This document shows positions 1-6,194 of a stretch of 24,968 nt of DNA, piece after piece (positions within the stretch are counted from its first letter, which is position 1; the number at the start of each line of letters is the position of its first letter). Source of the DNA: Bacillota bacterium (lineage in GTDB: Bacteria; Bacillota; Clostridia; Acetivibrionales; DSM-1351); NCBI GenBank assembly GCA_023395575.1, contig JAEWZA010000255.1:1-24968 (forward strand), written 5' to 3'. The translations under genes were made by a program, and so were the position numbers. The notes under the pieces were generated by a model, which searched no databases, had not been told where the DNA came from, and saw only the letters and a list, made by a program, of their open reading frames with translations.

Positions 1-917
1 CATCTACCATTAAAGCAAATTTTACAGGAACAGGAATTAGTGCAAAATTAAAATCCTCTGGAGATAATTATTTCAATGTTATAATAGATGGAGTTGTTAA
101 AACACCAATAAATACACCAGCAGGTTCTTCAGCTACATATACTCTTGCGTCAGGCTTAACAAACGGAACGCACACAGTTGAGCTTGTTAAGAGAACAGAG
201 GCACATGTAGGTGAAGTGCAGTTTTTAGGCTTTACTGTTACTGACGGAAGCCTTTTAGCACCACCTCCTGCATCTTCGAAACGCATAGAATTTATAGGTG
301 ATTCAATAACTTGCGGTTATGGAAATGAAGGCACAAGTCAGTACCAAAGCTTTACCACAAAAAATGAAAATGCTTACATGGCATATAGTGCTATAACAGG
401 CAGAATTTTAGGTGCAGATGTTACAACTGTATCTTGGTCAGGTAAAGGTGTGGTACAAAATTATGGCGGAAATAAAGATGAACCAATGCCTATAGTTTAT
501 CCAAGAATATTACCTTATGATAAATCAAAAGTTTGGGATTACACCAAGTGGGTTCCCCAAGTAGTTGTTATCAATCTTGGAACTAATGATATCAGTACAG
601 TAGCACTTGATGGAACCTTATTCAAATTGGAATATTCAAAGCTTGTAGATAAAGTTCGCAGCCAGTACCCTAATGCTCATATTTATTGTGCAGTAGGTCC
701 AATGTTATCAGGGGAACAAGTGACAAATATGAGGAAATATGTAGGAGATGTTGTAACTAGTAAGAGTTCTTCAGGTGATAAAAATATACACTTTATTGAA
801 TTCCCTCAGCAAGATCAAGCTAACGGATTAGGCGAGGACTGGCATCCATCAGTAAAAACTCATCAATTAATGGCAGATCAGCTTTCAAAGCAGATTAAGG
901 CAGATTTGGGTTGGTAG
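1..917 (+). CDS. CE2-type SGNH acetyl esterase, 3' part
   Basis: The 5' end lies outside the window; the open frame runs from base 3 to the TAG at 915-917. The visible part has about 80 residues of beta-rich sequence, typical of the N-terminal jelly-roll of carbohydrate esterase family 2, followed by an SGNH hydrolase domain. Block I is GDSITCGYG at visible residues 99-107 (Ser101 is the likely nucleophile), the block III-like motif is NLGTNDIS, and block V is DWHPS with the catalytic His. CE2 enzymes remove acetyl groups from xylan or mannan, and the two-domain order fits that family. It ends directly after the SGNH domain with no C-terminal dockerin, so any dockerin or signal peptide must lie upstream. 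It probably works with the other secreted esterases at 9924 and 13513. Domain assignment is strong; substrate is inferred. Confidence 0.85.
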   Translation, partial: STIKANFTGTGISAKLKSSGDNYFNVIIDGVVKTPINTPAGSSATYTLASGLTNGTHTVELVKRTEAHVGEVQFLGFTVTDGSLLAPPPASSKRIEFIGDSITCGYGNEGTSQYQSFTTKNENAYMAYSAITGRILGADVTTVSWSGKGVVQNYGGNKDEPMPIVYPRILPYDKSKVWDYTKWVPQVVVINLGTNDISTVALDGTLFKLEYSKLVDKVRSQYPNAHIYCAVGPMLSGEQVTNMRKYVGDVVTSKSSSGDKNIHFIEFPQQDQANGLGEDWHPSVKTHQLMADQLSKQIKADLGW

Positions 918-1029
918 TTTCTATTTGAATTTATTGTAACTTAAAATTGTATTGATATATAATCTGTATGAGGCATAATACTTTCTCCTTCTTGAAATTG
1001 GTGTGTGTTAACATCAGTTTACAAGAATT

Positions 1030-1053
1030 CGAAGCATTTTGCCTCGTTTTTTT
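1030..1053 (+). terminator. Candidate intrinsic terminator after the CE2 gene
   Basis: CGAAGCA at 1030-1036 pairs with TGCCTCG at 1040-1046 (one A-C mismatch, three-base loop) and is followed by seven Ts at 1047-1053. It lies about 110 bases after the esterase stop. The stem is short, so strength is uncertain. Confidence 0.5.
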
Positions 1054-1083
1054 ATTCTACCCTAAATTTTTAGTATAGAGCCC

Positions 1084-1141
1084 AATAAAGAGTTCTAAGC
1101 TTTTGAATGTAAAATAAATTCAAGACTTAGATCTCTTTATT
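1084..1141. repeat. Long imperfect inverted repeat
   Basis: The left arm starts AATAAAGAG and the right arm ends CTCTTTATT. With small mismatches in the middle the arms pair over about 24 bases, around a loop near 1110. An A/T-rich run (TTTAAAATTTT) follows. It may be a second or bidirectional terminator between the CE2 gene and the tRNA, or a remnant of a small palindromic element. The remainder of 918-1282 shows no convincing gene. Confidence 0.5.
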
Positions 1142-1282
1142 TTAAAATTTTAGGCGTAGCGGTAACCAAAATTGTTATAAGAAGCCAGTAATATTGAGCT
1201 ATGTATTGTTTTTTGTTTTTTATGGTGCTAAAATATGTTTGTGGCAATATTAGAAAATTTTTACTATGAAGTTTAGAGTTAT

Positions 1283-1358
1283 GCTGGTGTAGCACAGTCG
1301 GTAGTGCAGCTGATTCGTAATCAGCAGGTCAGCGGTTCAATTCCGCTCACCAGCTCCA
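1283..1358 (+). tRNA. tRNA-Thr (anticodon CGT)
   Basis: A full cloverleaf can be drawn by hand. The acceptor stem is GCTGGTG/CACCAGC, the D stem GCAC/GTGC, and the anticodon stem GCTGA/TCAGC with loop TTCGTAA, giving anticodon CGT at 1316-1318. The variable loop is AGGTC, the T stem AGCGG/CCGCT with loop TTCAATT, the discriminator base is T, and CCA is encoded at 1356-1358. It reads the threonine codon ACG. The gene stands alone; no duplicated 3' end (attachment-site scar) is visible in the window. Confidence 0.97.
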
Positions 1359-1502
1359 AAATTTGACTTTATTCAAGAAATTGAAGACATCAAAATACTA
1401 GGATTTGCTTGATATGAGCACTTAACCAAAAATACAGAACATAAATTGAAGCTAAACAAGAACTAAATCAAGACTTACATAATTGAAGAGGTGATTATAA
1501 AG

Positions 1503-2780
1503 ATGGAAATTGCTATTTTAATTAATGAATTTCCACCAAATGTCTGCAGTGGGGTTGGCAGATATGCCGAGATGGGTATTAAGTATATTAATCAGGTAGA
1601 AAATACTAGTATGAGTGTTTTTACAACTAATACAGGATATTTGCCACAATATCAGGATGTAAATGGTGTTACAGTTTACCGGCCAATGAATTTTATTCAA
1701 AAAATTTTTATGAAGCTTAGAGAAGAGGTAGAATCATCATCCTTTTTAAGCCGTTTTTTCTTATTTATGAATGTTTTTATAAATAATTTTCAATTCTATA
1801 GAATTATAAAAAAACGCCACCAAAAAAAAGCATTTGATGTATTAGTGATACATAACTTGATTCATAGTTTTTCAGGCTTTTTATGTGCGCGCAGACTTGG
1901 AATACCAGTTGTTTTTCATAAGCACAGAGGAGAATTTTCTAGAATGCCTGACTGGTGGAAGAGAGACCCTCTTAAGCTGGTGGGACTTACTGAAAGTGCT
2001 ATGGAAAAGCTTGCCGCAAAGATAATTGTACTTACTGAGGAAATGTACGCAGAAAATTTAAGTTTTGGAATAAGGCCAGAAAAGCTAAAGGTAATATCTA
2101 ATGGATGTGAAGTTGATTTATTTCACAAAACTGATATAAATTGCTCTTGTGCAAAACAAAAAGCGGCTGATTTAAAAAAAGAACTAGATATAGGTGATGA
2201 TACAAAAGTAATCCTATATGTTGGCTCACTAACAGAGGACAAAGGTGTTTTCAACCTTATAAAAGCAATCAAAATATTAGTTAATAATGGATATAAGGTA
2301 AAACTTGTATTAGTGGGCACAGGAAAAAATGCTAAGGTTCAAACATTAGTAAATTGTTATGGTTTGCAAAAAGATATCTATGCATATTATAAAATAATTG
2401 ATACAAACAGTCTTATTTATCATTACGCAATTGCTGATGTATGCATTTTTCCCTCAATTGCAAAGGAGCCCTTTGGGATGACTGTCACTGAGGCAATGTC
2501 ATTTTGTAAGCTTGTCATTTTGGGGTATGGATATTCTAAATTATTTGCTGAATACGAAAATAAGCCTTGTGTATTTTATGTTGATGGAAAACAGCCAGGA
2601 AAAATTGGTGCACAGCTTGTATATATATTGGAAAATAAGGAAAGATTTCAAGAAGTTGCACTAAACGGACGACGTTACGTACAAAACTGCTTTAAATGGG
2701 AAATAGCAGCTCAAAAAACAGTTATTGCCTATACTGAAGCTATTTCCTCAAACGAAAACCTAATGGCATCTAATTTATAG
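1503..2780 (+). CDS. Family 4 (GT-B) glycosyltransferase
   Basis: This 425-residue protein has the layout of a retaining GT4 glycosyltransferase. The N-terminal Rossmann-like domain begins MEIAILINEFPP and carries a glycine-containing loop (CSGVGRYAEMG, residues 15-25). The C-terminal donor-binding domain begins near residue 236 (VILYVGSLTEDKGV) and carries the E-x7-E motif at Glu322 and Glu330 (KEPFGMTVTEA). It would move a sugar from a nucleotide donor onto a polysaccharide, lipid or protein acceptor in the cytoplasm. There is no signal peptide. I chose ATG 1503 because GAGGTG at 1489-1494 sits at a good distance; a GTG in the same frame at 1491 is part of that ribosome site. It stands alone, so the acceptor cannot be deduced. 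Confidence 0.85.
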   Translation: MEIAILINEFPPNVCSGVGRYAEMGIKYINQVENTSMSVFTTNTGYLPQYQDVNGVTVYRPMNFIQKIFMKLREEVESSSFLSRFFLFMNVFINNFQFYRIIKKRHQKKAFDVLVIHNLIHSFSGFLCARRLGIPVVFHKHRGEFSRMPDWWKRDPLKLVGLTESAMEKLAAKIIVLTEEMYAENLSFGIRPEKLKVISNGCEVDLFHKTDINCSCAKQKAADLKKELDIGDDTKVILYVGSLTEDKGVFNLIKAIKILVNNGYKVKLVLVGTGKNAKVQTLVNCYGLQKDIYAYYKIIDTNSLIYHYAIADVCIFPSIAKEPFGMTVTEAMSFCKLVILGYGYSKLFAEYENKPCVFYVDGKQPGKIGAQLVYILENKERFQEVALNGRRYVQNCFKWEIAAQKTVIAYTEAISSNENLMASNL

Positions 2781-2793
2781 ACTAGTGATACAT

Positions 2794-2842
2794 AAAACCT
2801 AAAAATGATGTTAGAATAATTACGCCGTTTGAGGTTTTTATT
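2794..2842 (+). terminator. Weak candidate terminator after the glycosyltransferase
   Basis: AAAACCT at 2794-2800 can pair with AGGTTTT at 2832-2838, leading into TTTATTT. The loop is long (31 bases) and the stem only seven pairs, so this is tentative. Confidence 0.3.
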
Positions 2843-2917
2843 TAGGCAGGCAATAATTTTGAAAAAGAGTACTAGTATTATATAAATAAGTTACTAAACT
2901 TTGCCATATAAAAGTCT

Positions 2918-3217
2918 ATTGGTGTCCAAACTTATCAATGGTTTGTTTCCAAAATAATTGCATGAATTAGTAATGGCTCATTCTCAGCATTTTAGCCGTC
3001 GCATACATTCACCATCCATGGTTCATTGTATGCTAAAATCGACATCGTGTCGATTTTACGGCAAAAATGCTGCGAGCTTGCTGTATGATATTAATCATTT
3101 GTGAATATTCATTAATACCTAAAGTGATTATTTTAATTCAGCAAGCTTTATTCGCCAACTAATTTCATACAATTATTTTTAACCCAACTTCCCATTGATA
3201 AGTGTGAACACCTACAA
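2918..3217. repeat. MITE-like nested palindromic element, copy A
   Basis: This non-coding element of about 300 bases has imperfect terminal inverted repeats. The left end is 2918-2941, the right end 3192-3217, and both arms share ACTTATCAATGG at the inner end. The inverted match continues inward through AAAATAATTG-(C/T)-ATGA. Inside is a branched fold: outer stem 2985-2999 with 3058-3072, hairpin 3001-3007/3027-3033, and the perfect ten-pair hairpin 3035-3044/3048-3057. A second palindromic arm runs AGCTTGCTG (3075-3083) to CAGCAAGCT (from about 3139). It carries no transposase. A shorter relative lies inverted at 11826-12048. It accounts for most of the 562-base gap between the glycosyltransferase and the exporter gene. 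Confidence 0.75.
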
Positions 3218-3248
3218 TACTATGCTTTAGTGGCCTTCCCACTTTCTA

Positions 3249-3298
3249 ATAATTCTACCGCACCAATAAGATGTTATGTGTGAAGTGTGAGTTGTTAA
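3249..3298. repeat. Remnant end of a copy-B-type palindromic element
   Basis: The sequence from TAATTCTACCGCACCAATA at 3249 matches the right end of copy B (from 12031) in direct orientation. The similarity continues about 30 bases beyond the terminal repeat (GTGAAGTGTGAGTTGTTAAT here, GCGAAGTTTGAGTTATTAAC there). It looks like the relic of a second element next to copy A, or part of a longer conserved end. Confidence 0.55.
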
Positions 3299-3342
3299 TA
3301 GAAAGTTAGCTGATAATCTGCATTACAGGGCTGAATGAAAAC

Positions 3343-3666
3343 TCAACTAGCTGATGTGGTAAATTTAAGCCCAATTATTCCGATTAATATAAGGCAAAGA
3401 AAAATGATTCTTGAAAAATTCAGCGGCTCATTAAAAAGAACAATTCCAAGTAATACTGCACCTAAAGCTCCAATACCTGTCCAGATAGCATAGGCTGTAC
3501 CAATTGGGAGCGATTTTGTTGCAAGTGACAATAAATAAAAGCTTATCAGCATTCCGCCTATTGTAATTAAAGACGGATATAGCTTTGTAAAGCCATGAGA
3601 GTATTTTAACCCAATAGCCCAAACTACTTCAAAAATTCCTGCAATTATAAGATAAACCCAAGCCAT
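3343..3666 (-). CDS. gdx: Guanidinium exporter, SMR family (Gdx/SugE)
   Basis: This 107-residue protein has four membrane helices and the small multidrug resistance layout. It begins MAWVYLIIAGIFEVVWAIGLKYS, with the membrane-embedded Glu13 essential in the family and the WAIGLKYS motif that marks the SugE/Gdx branch rather than EmrE. Gdx proteins work as dual-topology dimers exporting guanidinium in exchange for protons. The riboswitch immediately upstream supports this substrate directly. I chose the ATG at 3666 because AAGGAGG lies eight bases before it; a longer reading of the same frame would translate through the riboswitch. No partner SMR gene follows, consistent with a homodimer. Confidence 0.95.
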   Translation of the reverse strand: MAWVYLIIAGIFEVVWAIGLKYSHGFTKLYPSLITIGGMLISFYLLSLATKSLPIGTAYAIWTGIGALGAVLLGIVLFNEPLNFSRIIFLCLILIGIIGLKFTTSAS

Positions 3667-3680
3667 ATACAATTCCTCCT

Positions 3681-3736
3681 TAATAAAAATAAAAAATAAA
3701 GCCTGTAAGATATCATCTTGATACCTCCCAGGCTTT
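3681..3736 (-). terminator. Riboswitch-controlled intrinsic terminator
   Basis: On the minus strand AAAGCCTG (3736-3729) pairs with CAGGCTTT (3705-3698). An inner TATCA/TGATA stem extends the hairpin, and a U-rich run ATTTTTTATTTTTATT follows. The 5' arm is part of the conserved AAAAGCC-GGGAG segment of the aptamer. Guanidine binding should therefore hold that arm and prevent termination, as in known guanidine-I ON switches. Confidence 0.88.
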
Positions 3737-3814
3737 TGTCCTTCCGTGACACAGCTAAAAGCTGTGAGTTTTCTCTCGGTCACAGGCCAGTTTTACTGCG
3801 GAACCCTAGAAAAC
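3720..3814 (-). ncRNA. Guanidine-I (ykkC) riboswitch aptamer
   Basis: Read on the minus strand, the conserved blocks of the ykkC class appear in order. These are CTAGGGTTCCG (from 3809), CTGG, CCGAGAG, a variable hairpin CACAGCT/AGCTGTG with loop TTT, CACGG, GGACAAAAGCC, then GGGAG. These are the hallmark nucleotides of the guanidine-I riboswitch. It lies between a strong promoter and the Gdx exporter gene and shares an arm with the terminator, so free guanidine should switch exporter transcription on. One oddity is that the CTGG-to-CCGAGAG segment carries a few extra bases compared with the usual CTGGTCCGAGAG. Confidence 0.95.
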
Positions 3815-3851
3815 ATTTTAAAAGCTTTATAATTAAATAACATATAAGTTC

Positions 3852-3880
3852 ATTATAAATATTTTTAATATAATAGTCAA
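3852..3880 (-). promoter_or_regulatory. Sigma-A promoter of the riboswitch-exporter unit
   Basis: On the minus strand TTGACT (3880-3875) and TATAAT (3857-3852) are separated by exactly 17 bases. This places the transcription start near 3845, about 30 bases before the aptamer. The -35 box lies in a 13-base motif, ATAGTAATTGACT, that recurs at 12218 and 19624. Confidence 0.75.
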
Positions 3881-3887
3881 TTACTAT

Positions 3888-4258
3888 CGGCTAAGCTCAT
3901 AAAAGTTGTGAAGTAGAATTAGACAGAGTACGCGAGTACAACTCAGATATCTTGGAAGTAACCCATTTAGATAAGTTTGTACGGGAGTATAAGTAAGCCA
4001 GTACCATAATTTTACACTACAAGGTACGTAAAATAATTAGTACAACGTTCTCGTGTATTTTTATTGAATAATAATTATCAGCATAGAACCGCATAAATTA
4101 AGTAATTACTATATTATTTGAATTGTTTGATGAATATGTGACTTGTATGTAAATATATAATGAAATATAATATATTATGTAGAAATTGGGCAATGTAACT
4201 ATTTATTGCTTTTGCACGACAATGGATTGTATGATTCATAATGGGAGGAGATAAAAAA
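3888..4258. other. Intergenic stretch before the two-component operon
   Basis: No gene is supported here. An imperfect inverted repeat occupies 4001-4043 (GTAC...ATAATTTTAC against GTAAAATAAT...GTAC). A possible promoter lies at 4143-4171: TTGTAT, 17 bases, TATAAT. Its -10 box is perfect and its -35 box poor; it could drive the small peptide and the kinase operon. Confidence 0.4.
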
Positions 4259-4315
4259 TTGAATAAGAACCTTGCTCAATATTTAGTAAGATGGAACAAC
4301 ATTGTAACTGTTTGA
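4259..4315 (+). CDS. Possible 18-residue leader peptide
   Basis: A TTG codon at 4259 follows a very strong ribosome site (GGGAGGAG at 4243-4250, eight-base gap) and opens a frame of 18 codons, MNKNLAQYLVRWNNIVTV, ending at TGA 4313-4315. It lies 51 bases before the sensor kinase start. No homolog is recognised. It could be a real small peptide or a translated leader that tunes the operon. The ribosome site is the only strong evidence. Confidence 0.3.
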   Translation: MNKNLAQYLVRWNNIVTV

Positions 4316-4366
4316 GAAAAAAGAAGCTGCTTGCATTGCTATGTTATTTAAAAACGAGGTGATATT

Positions 4367-6130
4367 TTGAAGTTCACTAAATTTTGGGAAAGTATTTTAT
4401 TCAGATTGGTTATTACTTTTCTGATTATAATGATTCCTATATATATGCTTGGGATGTACATATATAAATGGAGTTTGCATAATGTTAAGAATGAAATTTC
4501 AAAAACCAATATTGCACAAGTTTCTTTTTATCTTGAAAGCCTCGAAATGGAGATAGATAGAATAAAAATTCTACAGTATGATTGTTTGAATGATGAAAAC
4601 CTCAATAAGCTTTCAGCAAGGTACAGAATAATGGGGCAGTATGAAATAAATGAAAGTATGAGACAACTTCATCAGCGATTGGTTACAATAAAAAATAGCA
4701 GTAATTATATAAAAAATGTCAACGTATATATACGAAATATAAATAAAACTATTTCTTCAAATAACGGCGTTAATGACTTTGATAATGAAATGTATGAAAA
4801 TATCAGATCTGCAGCAGGTATAAAGGGAGCACAGATTATCAGATATAAAGATGGGCTTTTTTTAAGTACTTTTCAGCAAAACAATTATATAATGCAGTCT
4901 CCTGACTATATAATTGGCATAGAGCTGAATAGACAAGCTTTTATACAGGCTATAGGCAAATTTAATATTTATGATGAGAGTGGTTCAGTCCTTATAGATA
5001 AAGCTGACAGTGCTGTGATTATAAATCAGGCAGATAATAAGGATTTGCTATTAAATAATGAAGTAATAAATGGTATATTTTCAAGCGGAACTAAAGGAAT
5101 GAAACTATATAAAATTGACAATCAGTCGTATTATATATTGCATGTTAAATCAGAATATTTGAATATGATATATTTAAAATATATTCCTGAAGAAGTAGTG
5201 GAAAAACCTTTTGGCAGCTTTTATATATGGGCATGGGCTTTTACAATAGCAGTTTGTTGTATCATATTGATTTATTCTATTTCAACATATAAATTAATTC
5301 ATATACCATTGATAAAATTAGTGAAATCATTTCATAAGGTTGAAAATGGAGATTTAAAGGTTAACATTCAGCATGGTCAAAGTGATGAATTTGGATATCT
5401 CTATAAATGCTTTAACAAAATGATGAGCAATTTGAATACATTAATTGATCAGGTTTATAATCAGAGAATTTTGATGCAGCGAGCTGAGTTGAAGCAATTG
5501 CAGTCACAGATTAATCCTCATTTCTTGTACAATAGTTTTTTTGCAATCAATACAATGGCTAAAACTGGTGATGAGAATTTGGCTATATTTACCAAGCGAC
5601 TCGGTGAATATTTTCAATTTATTACAAGGAATTCATCAGACAAAATATGTTTTAGTGAAGAAGTTAAACATGCTAAGGTATACACTGAAATTCAGTTGAT
5701 GAGGTTTTCGATGGCATTGGAGATTAAATTTGGGGAATATCCTGAAAGATACAGTGAACTTAAAGTTCCAAGGCTTATTCTTCAGCCAATTATTGAAAAT
5801 GCATTTAATCATGGCTTGAAAAAGTTAGAAAGTAGCAGGATTATATCTGTTGATTTTATGGAAAATGATAATGGGTTGGATATTATTGTTGAGGATAATG
5901 GCTGTGGTATGACATATAAGGATATATTTGAGTTGGAAAATGCACTTATGTATAAAGGAAATGATATTGAGACTACAGGGATAATCAATATCCACCGTAG
6001 AATAAGACTAGAGTATGGCCAAAACAGTGGAGTACTTGTTTCTAAAAGTGAATTGGGAGGATTGAAAGTGATATTGAGGATAGAAATCCCATTTGGTTAC
6101 GAACTGGACAAAGATTATCAAAATCAATAA
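4367..6130 (+). CDS. YesM-type sensor histidine kinase
   Basis: This 587-residue membrane kinase pairs with the response regulator that follows. Helix 1 (about residues 11-33) and helix 2 (about 284-307) bracket a 250-residue extracellular sensor region. A HAMP segment follows (about 310-362), then the His_kinase motif QSQINPHFLYNS with phospho-acceptor His385, and a HATPase domain with an N box (IENAFNHG, about 476-483) and a G box (DNGCGM, from 510). This is the LytS/YesM class, which in firmicutes usually senses extracellular sugars, often through a solute-binding protein; one is encoded downstream at 8085. The start is a TTG codon; GAGGTGA lies six bases before it and no better codon follows. 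It is separated from the regulator by a structured spacer. Confidence 0.92.
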   Translation: MKFTKFWESILFRLVITFLIIMIPIYMLGMYIYKWSLHNVKNEISKTNIAQVSFYLESLEMEIDRIKILQYDCLNDENLNKLSARYRIMGQYEINESMRQLHQRLVTIKNSSNYIKNVNVYIRNINKTISSNNGVNDFDNEMYENIRSAAGIKGAQIIRYKDGLFLSTFQQNNYIMQSPDYIIGIELNRQAFIQAIGKFNIYDESGSVLIDKADSAVIINQADNKDLLLNNEVINGIFSSGTKGMKLYKIDNQSYYILHVKSEYLNMIYLKYIPEEVVEKPFGSFYIWAWAFTIAVCCIILIYSISTYKLIHIPLIKLVKSFHKVENGDLKVNIQHGQSDEFGYLYKCFNKMMSNLNTLIDQVYNQRILMQRAELKQLQSQINPHFLYNSFFAINTMAKTGDENLAIFTKRLGEYFQFITRNSSDKICFSEEVKHAKVYTEIQLMRFSMALEIKFGEYPERYSELKVPRLILQPIIENAFNHGLKKLESSRIISVDFMENDNGLDIIVEDNGCGMTYKDIFELENALMYKGNDIETTGIINIHRRIRLEYGQNSGVLVSKSELGGLKVILRIEIPFGYELDKDYQNQ

Positions 6131-6194
6131 AAGGAGGTGGCCTAGTCCATGTGTATTGACGGTCTTTTCTGTCAACGGTTTACATGGATATATT
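6131..6194 (+). promoter_or_regulatory. Structured spacer with displaced ribosome site before the response regulator
   Basis: A strong site, AAGGAGGTGG (6131-6140), follows the kinase stop directly, yet the natural regulator start is ATG 6195, 54 bases later. Between them is a hairpin: CCATGT 6147-6152 with ACATGG 6182-6187, and TTGACGG 6156-6162 with CTGTCAA 6169-6175. Folding would bring the ribosome site to about 14 bases from ATG 6195. Alternatively the site starts a 23-codon frame at ATG 6149 that ends at TGA 6218, overlapping the regulator start and coupling the two. Confidence 0.45.

Noticed and set aside
1283..1358. tRNA as attachment site of an integrated element
   Set aside because: No duplicate of the tRNA 3' end and no integrase gene are present in the window.
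3667..3783. N-terminal extension of the Gdx exporter
   Set aside because: It would translate the terminator and aptamer of the guanidine-I riboswitch; the ATG at 3666 has a perfect ribosome site and the normal family start.
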